Assembly (NCBI GenBank): GCA_032158295.1
Contig: CM063258.1
Span: 2,686,001-2,750,000 of the forward strand
Direction: 5' to 3'
Source: Pycnopodia helianthoides
Lineage: Eukaryota > Echinodermata > Asteroidea > Forcipulatida > Asteriidae
DNA: 64,000 nt
Positions 59,801-64,000 of this stretch are shown here, one piece after another. The translations under genes were made by a program, and so were the position numbers. Under the pieces are notes generated by a model. It was not told the origin of the DNA, searched no databases, and saw nothing but the letters and a program-made list of their open reading frames with translations. Within the stretch, counting starts at the first letter, position 1; every line of letters starts with the position of its first letter.

Positions 59801-62800
59801 GAGAGGTACAACACTGTTACAAAACAGAGACACAATGTTCTGCATGGTGCCTCTCTCTTGAGAGGTACGACATTGTTACAAAACAGAGACACAATGTTCT
59901 GCATGATGCCTCTTTCTTGAGAGGTACGACACTGTTACAAAACAGAGACACAATGTTCTGCATGGTGCCTCTCTCTTGAGAGGTACGACACTGTTACAAA
60001 ACAGAGACACAATGTTCTGCATGATGCCTCTCTCTTGAGAGGTACAACATTGTTACAAAACAGAGACACAATGTTCTGCATGATGCCTCTTTCTCGAGAG
60101 ATACGACACTGTTACAAAACAGAGATACGCAGTGTTAAAAACTGAGACACAGCGTTTTGCTTGGTTCCTCTCTCTTGAAAGAAACGACACTGGTACAAAA
60201 CAGAGATATAAAATGCTTTGCATGTTGTCTCTTTCATTACAAGAGACGACACGATTACAAACTGGAGAAACAGGTCCTTACCAGCATGGTTGGCAGGAGT
60301 CTGAGCCATCTGCTGCATCTGTTGTTGTCCAACCATCTGTGCCATGACTTGTAGTAGTCCAGCTGGAGGTATACTACCAGGGTTTAATCCAAGCTGGTGG
60401 ATATGTACATGCGGACCTGAAATCACAACATCAAATCTGTCATGTTCCCTGTATACACTACAAGCATGTGAGCGGGTCATGGAAAAAAAAGAGGAAAACT
60501 TTTTTTTAGTTAGCAAAAGTCCGTGTCCGGATTTTGGGCCAGTGCTACGAGTCTGTCCGTGTCCGGATTTTGGGCCAGCGCTACGAGTCTGAATAACAGG
60601 CTTTGTACTGCAGCAGAGACAAAACATTAACAGAAACATAGGCCACAATTGTTACCTGGTAACAATGTGTTGTTCGTCCTCATTTTTAAGATGTTTTTTG
60701 TGGCATTCCTTAGACAGGTGTTCCACAATCGCGATGCGTCCTCGACTGCCATTATTTAGTTTCCTTGTCCACGTGATGAAAGACAGTGTGCGCCTAGTCT
60801 TGGCTCAAGGTGTTGGCTTTTTAATACACTTTTTAGTAAAGCGCCCTCTCTTGATGGAACGGGACGACGACATGGGCAAAAGTATAATGAACATCGATTA
60901 AAACAACCGAACGGTTCCAAAAACCAAAGGTATACGTTCCCTTTAAATGTACCTGATGGTCGTGGGCCAGTGGGGACACTTCCAGCTGTACCTCTTCCTC
61001 CTCCTCCTCCTTGGTTCGCTGTAGATGATGAGGATGATGTACCTCCAGATGTTTGATTAGAAGCTGACGACACAGGTACAGCTACATAACCAGTCGATCC
61101 AGGACGCGGTGTGATAACGTACGTTTGTTGATTTGTCAGAGTAACTGAAGCATTGGTGACTAGAGGAGGAGCTTGGCTATTACGAGTCTGGGTGGTAGCT
61201 GTAGAGCTTGTACGAGTCGATGCATTCTGCTGGTTGCTTGAGGAGGTGGTTGATGAGGGTCTCTCTTCAGTAGTGGCTGCAGTGCCCTGAGAAGCAGCGT
61301 TCTGGGCCATTTGACCGATGTTCACCTGTTGACAACAAAACATAGGAATTAATTTTCATTTAAAAAGAAACAACTGTTTGGTACAGAAAGCAACTTGTAG
61401 AAAAAGTTTAACCATATAAAAACCAGCCGCCAATTTCACAAAACACATAAATCCACATGTAGGCTTTGTACTATGCACATGTAGGCTACATAATATGCAC
61501 ATGTAGGCTACGTACTACGCACATTAGGCTACGTACTACGCACATGTAGGCTACGTACTACGCACAAGTAGGCTATGTACTATGTACCTGTAGGCTACAT
61601 ACTATGCACATGTAGGCTATGTACTACGCACATGTAGGCTACGTAAGTGTAGTGCCATCCAGCATTGTGTTTTGTAGCACATGTTCCTGCACTGGCCCTT
61701 GTGGGGTCTTTAACCAAATAGAACAATGGACCCCACAAGGTTTTCTTCTGAAAAAGGAATAATAGAACAATGGCAGGACCCACAAACCTGGTCCTTAAGG
61801 TTGGGTGAATAAGCCCAGCTCTAAGTAACATGTGCCAATTTGTGGGTGTAAGAAGTCCAGCATGGAGAGGATTAAAAACGGTGGCATCATCTGAGAAGGG
61901 TCTATACATGCAAGTTTTTTTGTTTGAACCTTTGTAGACATGAGTGTAAACTAGTTCATACCAGCAGGTGCCCTAAGTACCCTTGCAGGTATTGAATTGA
62001 GCAGTGAGCTTGACTTACATGTACAGGCATTTGTCCAGCAGGTTGATTGGGGCTACCATCATACCAGCAGGTGCCCTAAGTACCCTTGCAGGTATTGCAT
62101 TGAACTGTGAACTTGACTTACATGTACAGGCATTTGTCCAGCAGGTCGTATTGGGGCTACCATCATACCAGCAGATGCCCTAAGTACCCTTGCAGGTATT
62201 GAATTGAGCAGTGAACTTGACTTACATGTACAGGCATTTGTCCAGCAGGTCGTATTGGGGCTACCATCATACCAGCAGGTGCCCTAAGTACCCATTCAGG
62301 TATTGAATTGAGCAGTGAAGCTTGACTTACATGTACAGGCATTTGTCCAGCAGGTCGTATTGGGGCTACCATCATACCAGCAGGTGCCCTAAGTACCCTT
62401 GCAGGTATTGAATTGAGCAGTGAGCTTGACTTACATCTACAGGCATTTGTCCAGCAGGTCGTATTGGGGCTACCATCATACCAGCAGGTGCCCTAAGTAC
62501 CCTTGCAGGTATTGAATTGAGCAGTGAGCTTGACTTACATGTACAGGCATTTGTCCAGCAGGTCGTATTGGGGCTACCGTCATACCAGCAGGTGCCCTAA
62601 GTACCCTTGCAGGTATTGAATTGAGCAGTGAGCTTGACTTACATGTACAGGCATTTGTCCAGCAGGTCGTATTGGGGCTACCATCATACCAGCAGGTGCC
62701 CTAAGTACCCTTGCAGGTATTGAATTGAACTGTGAACTTGACTTACATGTACAGGCATTTGTCCAGCAGGTCGTATTGGGGCTACCATCATACCAGCAGG

Positions 62801-63887
62801 TGCCCTAAGTACCCTTGCAGGTATTGAATTGAGCAGTGAGCTTGACTTACATGTACAGGCATTTGTCCAGCAGGTCGTATTGGGGCTACCGTCATACCAG
62901 CAGGTGCCCTAAGTACCCTTGCAGGTATTGAATTGAGCAGTGAGCTTGACTTACATGTACAGGCATTTGTCCAGCAGGTCGTATTGGGGCTACCATCATA
63001 CCAGCAGGTGCCCTAAGTACCCTCGGTGGTGTAGTATGCAGGTCCATCATACAATCGGATACAGCGTGGTAGATATGACTGATGTAATGTAGAGTTTGAT
63101 TCACTAGAGTCTGGAGCCGATGAGCAGGTTGACGATCACTCTGTTTAGACAAATCATTGTATCACGCAAAAACCACATGTTATCTTATCATGCAAAAAAT
63201 TAGTTAGTGGCGTGACGTTTCGACCCTTGCAGAGTCTTTCTTTCATGTCAGCGCAACAAGGTTGTATCTTGATTCAAGGTTTCGGCCAGGATTTGGCAAA
63301 AGGGTGTCCAAATTTGCTGTACATGTAAAAACTGGGGGTCCAAAATGTTCACTTACAATACATTTACATGTAAATGACAGATAAAATAGGGTGTCCAAAT
63401 TTAAAACAGGGCGTCTGTCCAAAACAGGGTGTCCAAAAGACACCAGACACCCTCTGGCTGACACTATGTCTTGATGCTTTAATAACGTTGTATCTCAATT
63501 TTGTAACAACGTTGTATCTCGCACAGAAACGCTCCGTGCAAACACGCTGTTTTGTGTGTACATCCAAAATATTTTAAGTAAGGTTTGCGTTGACACCATG
63601 TGCATGAGTAGGATTTGAAACTTTGCCTGGTGGAGATACAATCCAGTAAGGTTGTATGGTGGATAAACTCTTGATTGTTGGGGTTTGAGATTGGTTACTT
63701 CCGCATTTCATTATTCCCCAGAAAAGTCACTCAAATCGAACGGTGTGTCAAACTGTTCACTTACATCGGCTTTCAAAGACAGGGTCAGAGGTCAGAAGCT
63801 CCCGGTACTGAATAAGATGAGGCTGTAGTCTGGTTTTAACTCTGCTATTTCTGTCAAGATGTCGGCCATAAACAGTGCCCCGGGGGT
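47618..63887 (-). CDS. BAG6: BAG6 (BAT3/Scythe), C-terminal 16 coding exons
   Basis: Sixteen minus-strand exons join with matching phases into about 939 codons ending in TAA. Human BAG6 has about 1,130 residues, so the ubiquitin-like N-terminus lies beyond 64000. Seen: a DLHTTPPR segment matching the vertebrate D-L-R...CTPPR motif; low-complexity Ser/Thr/Pro/Gln exons; [18 protein letters not shown]; a TPENIE helix-rich block; a C-terminal [24 protein letters not shown] (basic, NLS-like) and the BAG-like end [15 protein letters not shown]. Known: BAG6 with UBL4A and GET4 shields hydrophobic segments, passes tail-anchored proteins to the GET3 route and sends mislocalised proteins for degradation. 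The C-terminal NLS/BAG-like region binds those partners. Odd: exon 63765-63887 has an apparent internal frame disruption, and the introns hold at least seven tandem arrays. Confidence 0.96.
47960..48230 (+). repeat. Retroelement-like 3' fragment with GTCGAAACGTC
   Basis: A pyrimidine-rich stretch leads into GAGAAAGACTCTGCTAGGGT, CGAAACGTCAAGCC and ACTAACTAATTTTTTGC. A shorter inverted relative lies at 63186-63245. It is probably the 3' part of a retroelement; the class is not certain. Confidence 0.5.
48525..48555. repeat. C-rich homopolymer tract
   Basis: C-runs broken by G, T and A inside a BAG6 intron; G-rich on the transcribed-sense (minus) strand. Confidence 0.75.
48660..48767 (-). CDS. 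BAG6: BAG6 exon (EWVP...[14 protein letters not shown])
   Basis: Acceptor TTACCAG, donor GTCAGT; phase 0 to 0, 36 codons. It carries the conserved [10 protein letters not shown] and [14 protein letters not shown] segment, the NLS-like partner-binding region. Confidence 0.96.
48853..48970. mobile_element. Small foldback element, AATTTCATGGCTCTGC ends
   Basis: Perfect or near-perfect arms CCAATTTCATGGCTCTGCTT and AAGCAGAGCCATGAAATTGG. Ends are related to the element at 12022-12277. Confidence 0.75.
49030..49280 (+). pseudogene. LINE reverse-transcriptase C-terminal remnant
   Basis: The plus strand reads [20 protein letters not shown], the typical extreme C-terminus of L2/CR1-like LINE proteins (a G..AF...LWN.LP motif). 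Stops follow after ITKLTLF, with further degraded coding sequence. It ends near an ATT-rich tail at 49262-49282. It lies antisense in a BAG6 intron. Confidence 0.72.
49418..49579 (-). CDS. BAG6: BAG6 exon (SINVLMG...GWEAAVPA)
   Basis: Acceptor CATAG, donor GTGAGT; phase 0 to 0, 54 codons. It is Ser/Thr/Ala-rich and ends [11 protein letters not shown], matching the segment before EWVP in vertebrate BAG6. Confidence 0.93.
49638..49749. repeat. Tandem duplication, about 62 bp
   Basis: TACTCAGCCCTCCATTTCCC and AACACCCCAA..TACCC/TCCCTGTGTTTA occur twice, within the intron next to the 49758 exon. Confidence 0.75.
49758..49897 (-). CDS. BAG6: BAG6 exon (GPAGPDTSS...EIHVPDE)
   Basis: Acceptor CATCCTAAG, donor GTAAGA; phase 1 to 0. 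An acidic stretch ([20 protein letters not shown]) aligns in position with the E-E-P-M-E-V region of vertebrate BAG6. Confidence 0.92.
49983..50415 (+). mobile_element. TTAA-type MITE, family 5 (intronic)
   Basis: TTAA on the left; the right end has decayed. It shares AAGCACTGCAGCT, TTTGAGAAAGGATTCCC, GAAGTAATATGG and GTTGGTACCCGCTG.CACCTC with 41447-41890. Confidence 0.72.
50718..51093 (+). mobile_element. TTAA-flanked MITE, family 4 (intronic)
   Basis: TTAA on both sides, ends AGACACTGGACACCTTTGG and AATAGTGTCCAGTGCCT. The central hairpin is AATAAAAGGCTTCAG/TGAAGTCTTTTATT. Family module AACCTGTGAAAATTTGG is present. Confidence 0.82.
51156..51300 (-). CDS. BAG6: BAG6 exon ([11 protein letters not shown]...KKQPSDTG)
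   Basis: Acceptor GTCTTCACAG, donor GTCAGT; phase 0 to 1. It encodes [20 protein letters not shown] and the [12 protein letters not shown] helix, the conserved block before the acidic region. Confidence 0.93.
51341..51450 (+). repeat. Dispersed repeat of unknown class, copy 2
   Basis: Same segments as 8267-8372 (TCGGTTTGCGGTAACACCAT, TACTTTGCTGTGTAGATTTT). It starts about 40 bp upstream of the BAG6 exon's 5' boundary. Confidence 0.6.
52122..52243 (-). CDS. BAG6: BAG6 exon ([12 protein letters not shown]...FLSTRM)
   Basis: The acceptor is TTCTTCTGAACAG and the exon starts TGAGTACTTTCGG; donor GTAAGA; phase 1 to 0. The reading [20 protein letters not shown] aligns with vertebrate S-G-F-G-A-R-L-L-E-L. 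Its acceptor and first 22 nt are copied repeatedly in the adjoining array. Confidence 0.94.
52223..53190 (-). repeat. 81-bp array carrying an iterated 3' splice site
   Basis: Nine extra units, at about 81-bp spacing (75-82), lie in the intron just upstream (in BAG6 sense) of the 52122-52243 exon. Each holds, in minus-strand order, a TTTTAATTGATTG segment, a pyrimidine tract (TTTTTTTCTTCTTCTTC), TGAACAG and then TGAGTACTTTCGGTGAGCAG. These equal the acceptor and first 22 nt of the real exon; similarity stops there. Starts of the CTCTCTGCTC box: 52301, 52382, 52457, 52539, 52620, 52700, 52780, 52861. A last diverged copy at 53108 is separated by a MITE. Confidence 0.93.
52932..53106. mobile_element. 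MITE with AGCCCGGTTCATACTTCC ends and TTA duplication
   Basis: Long, nearly perfect inverted repeat (AGCCCGGTTCATACTTCCTG..CAGGAAGTATGAACCGGGCT). It is inserted in the 81-bp array at ACTTCCTTATACTC. TTA is present on both sides, so the target duplication is TTA. A 3-bp TWA target is typical of PIF/Harbinger elements (known); assignment is inferred. Confidence 0.82.
53286..53651 (-). mobile_element. tRNA-Leu-like SINE, reverse orientation
   Basis: Minus-strand head GGCCAAGCGGTCTAG with a B-box-like GATTCGAATCC, then CCCTTCGGCAAGGCACTTAA. The body ends GGGCTTGTGAGTCAGGCGAT and an A/T-rich tail (AAAATAAAAATAA). It lies in a BAG6 intron in gene sense. Frames on it (53187-53511) are shadows. Confidence 0.8.
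53779..53990. repeat. 45-bp minisatellite, about five copies
   Basis: TTGACTAAAGTCGCCTATGG followed by TAAGGAAGAGGGGGTATTAGTGCAG, in a BAG6 intron. Confidence 0.9.
54049..54151 (-). CDS. BAG6: BAG6 exon ([11 protein letters not shown]...LFAGQE)
   Basis: Acceptor TCATTTCAG, donor GTGAAT; phase 0 to 1. It encodes [20 protein letters not shown] and [14 protein letters not shown], corresponding to the conserved IIRTNLEFL region. Confidence 0.93.
54690..54806 (+). mobile_element. tRNA-derived SINE (tRNA-like head)
   Basis: The acceptor-like stem pairs GGCTAGA with TCTAGTC. The A box is TAGCTCAGTTGG and the B box GGTTCAAATCC. The anticodon loop lacks the expected U33 and its stem is poor. With the shared leader GGGAGACC and tail also present at 6842, this is a SINE and not a functional tRNA. 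Confidence 0.75.
54822..54875 (-). CDS. BAG6: BAG6 exon ([18 protein letters not shown])
   Basis: 54-nt exon, phase 0 to 0. Acceptor TTCTAAACAG, donor GTAAGC. It matches the L-I-T-G-L-E-E-Y-V segment of the vertebrate protein in position. Confidence 0.92.
55296..55772. repeat. 477-bp direct repeat, copy 1
   Basis: Nearly identical to 56106-56582 and the same length. It starts GGGTGAGAGTTCCCCGAC and ends GGTTGATCCATTGAAAC. It contains an 18-bp minisatellite (GAGCCGGAGCCCAAGCCA) at 55505-55690 that is open in several frames. The two copies flank a BAG6 exon. Confidence 0.93.
55901..56070 (-). CDS. BAG6: BAG6 exon ([13 protein letters not shown]...TPENIE)
   Basis: Acceptor TTGACCCAG, donor GTACTT; phase 1 to 0. 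It encodes [20 protein letters not shown], then [13 protein letters not shown] and LTPENIE. These match the conserved Q-P-L-Q-R-L-Q-P-Q-L-R-S-F block. Confidence 0.96.
56106..56582. repeat. 477-bp direct repeat, copy 2
   Basis: Second copy, differing from copy 1 at about two positions (for example GAGCCGGAG where copy 1 has GAGCTGGAG near 55546). It carries the same 18-bp minisatellite at 56315-56500. Confidence 0.93.
56805..57038 (-). CDS. BAG6: BAG6 exon ([10 protein letters not shown]...GMALEPGE)
   Basis: Phase 1 to 1, donor GTGAGT. A Gln/Ser-rich start is followed by [20 protein letters not shown] and [13 protein letters not shown], matching the vertebrate segment before F-F-G-A-L-L. The acceptor is the last of four tandem CAGs (57039-57050); earlier CAGs would add Ala codons in frame. 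Confidence 0.94.
57506..57609 (+). repeat. Dispersed repeat of unknown class, copy 3
   Basis: GGTTTTTGAGGCATTGCATG, TCGGTTTGCAGTAACACCG and TTCTTTAGAGAACTTGTCTT match 8267-8372 in order. Confidence 0.6.
57772..57898 (-). CDS. BAG6: BAG6 exon ([16 protein letters not shown]...)
   Basis: Acceptor TGTCTTGCAG, donor GTACAT; phase 0 to 1. It encodes [20 protein letters not shown] and a Gln-rich end (GAQQTTQQ). Confidence 0.92.
58716..59089 (-). CDS. BAG6: BAG6 proline/serine-rich exon
   Basis: 374 nt, acceptor TTTCTTCAG, donor GTAAGA; phase 1 to 0. It encodes a low-complexity Thr/Ser/Pro/Asn/Gln stretch, then [20 protein letters not shown] and a Gly/Arg-rich part ([15 protein letters not shown]), ending DALPQ. 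It is GC-richer than its surroundings. Probably disordered. Confidence 0.93.
59471..60260. repeat. 59-bp minisatellite, about 13 copies
   Basis: The unit is AATGTTCTGCATGATGCCTC, TCTCTTGAGAGGTACGACAT and TGTTACAAAACAGAGACAC. Each holds the hairpin CCTCTC/GAGAGG. The right end is diverged and abuts the BAG6 exon at 60282. Confidence 0.93.
60282..60416 (-). CDS. BAG6: BAG6 exon ([13 protein letters not shown]...TPANHA)
   Basis: Acceptor GATTTCAG, donor GTAAGG; phase 1 to 1. It encodes [20 protein letters not shown] and [19 protein letters not shown], aligning with vertebrate L-A-Q-M-V-S-G-L-V-G-Q-L. Confidence 0.95.
60519..60592. repeat. 37-bp tandem duplication
   Basis: GTCCGTGTCCGGATTTTGGG followed by CCAGYGCTACGAGTCT, twice. 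Confidence 0.85.
60890..60946 (+). mobile_element. Family 3 MITE end fragment
   Basis: CGAACGGTTCCAAAAACCAA followed by AGGTATACGTTCCCT and TTAA is the right end of family 3. The rest is lost. It ends 6 bp from a BAG6 splice donor (GTACAT at 60947-60952 on minus). Confidence 0.7.
60953..61325 (-). CDS. BAG6: BAG6 Ser/Thr/Gly-rich exon (VNIGQMAQ...)
   Basis: Acceptor TTGTCAACAG, donor GTACAT; phase 0 to 1. It starts [20 protein letters not shown], has [20 protein letters not shown] and ends in a Gly run ([10 protein letters not shown]). It follows MPVH of the preceding exon as I-Q-I-N-V-G follows in vertebrates. Confidence 0.94.
61458..61648. repeat. 22-bp minisatellite, about nine copies
   Basis: CACATGTAGGCTACGTACTA followed by CG, with point variants, in a BAG6 intron. 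Confidence 0.9.
61957..63022 (-). repeat. 104-bp array carrying an iterated 5' splice site
   Basis: Ten units including the real exon end. In minus-strand order each has GTACTTAGGGCACCTGCTGG through ATGCCTGTACAT (the last 66 nt of the 62955-63140 exon), then GTAAGTCAAG and about 25 nt of intron (CTCACTGCTCAATTCAATAC). Exon-edge positions fall at about 62019, 62122, 62226, 62331, 62435, 62539, 62643, 62747, 62851 and 62955 (real). The period is 103-105, so unspliced read-through changes frame. Confidence 0.94.
62955..63140 (-). CDS. BAG6: BAG6 exon ([10 protein letters not shown]...[10 protein letters not shown]...)
   Basis: Acceptor GTCTAAACAG, donor GTAAGTC; phase 0 to 0, 62 codons. It encodes [40 protein letters not shown] and GQMPVH. 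The TPPR motif and following hydrophobic/Pro segment match vertebrate BAG6. Confidence 0.95.
63186..63245 (-). repeat. Retroelement-like fragment, inverted relative of 48147-48205
   Basis: The minus strand reads GAAAGACTCTGCAAGGGTCG, AAACGTCACGCC and ACTAACTAATTTTTTGC. Confidence 0.6.
63765..63887 (-). CDS. BAG6: BAG6 exon with apparent internal frame disruption
   Basis: Donor GTAAGT; acceptor CCACTTAG (weak). It is 123 nt, phase 0 to 0. The first part reads [18 protein letters not shown]. After TTAAAA (about 63832) the conserved reading [18 protein letters not shown] continues in another frame, while the original frame meets a TGA. Exon length and the next exon's phase fit only the original frame, so two compensating one-base differences are implied. 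A stronger acceptor-like TTTTCTTTTGCAG lies at about 63951-63963, but the sequence after it has in-frame stops. Confidence 0.8.
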
Positions 63888-64000
63888 CTAAGTGGTAAAA
63901 CATCTGGTTATATTATGCATCAAGTTAAAATGGACTCCATTCCGATACTGCAAAAGAAAACATTGAGTCTAGGAGCCTGGAAAAGGTCAAGCTGAAGCTG

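Noticed and set aside
60112..60648. 178-codon minus-strand frame as one exon
   Set aside because: Only 60282-60416 is BAG6 coding; the rest runs through the acceptor, the donor and the intronic minisatellite.
62163..63152. Array-encoded [16 protein letters not shown] repeats as coding tandem exons
   Set aside because: The unit is 104 bp, so frames shift between units, and no in-frame acceptor precedes the copied exon part. Only 62955-63140 is treated as coding.

Overview
The window looks like nuclear DNA of a marine invertebrate deuterostome, most likely an echinoderm and plausibly a sea star. It is AT-rich and intron-rich, with GT-AG introns, dispersed tRNA-derived SINEs and many short TTAA-flanked MITEs. 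Two genes have clear animal orthologues (GLIPR2/GAPR-1 and BAG6). Placing it in sea stars rests on general resemblance of the repeats, not on a search.

Layout: 1-37 kb is almost gene-free. It holds one orphan exon near the left edge (2088-2325, minus; one transmembrane segment), many MITE copies, SINE and LINE debris, tandem arrays (18.1, 21.8, 23.0, 28.9 and 30.3 kb) and homopolymer tracts. From 37447 to 42676 a four-exon plus-strand gene encodes a 154-residue CAP-domain protein like GAPR-1. A 1.4 kb satellite of about 54-bp units (43.46-44.84 kb) and AT-rich DNA separate it from a convergent gene.

From 63887 down to 47618 the minus strand carries the last 16 coding exons (about 939 codons) of BAG6, the chaperone that holds tail-anchored and mislocalised membrane proteins. 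Its ubiquitin-like N-terminus lies to the right of the window. Exon phases agree along the whole chain. The two genes share no obvious pathway.

Most unusual: the BAG6 introns are full of tandem arrays, and two of these arrays have copied a splice junction. One (52.2-53.2 kb) repeats the 3' splice site and first 22 nt of an exon about nine extra times. The other (61.96-63.02 kb) repeats the last 66 nt of an exon with its 5' splice site nine extra times. A second theme is a group of at least five related MITE families, all flanked by TTAA, sharing internal modules around different central palindromes. One copy can be compared with its empty site within this window.
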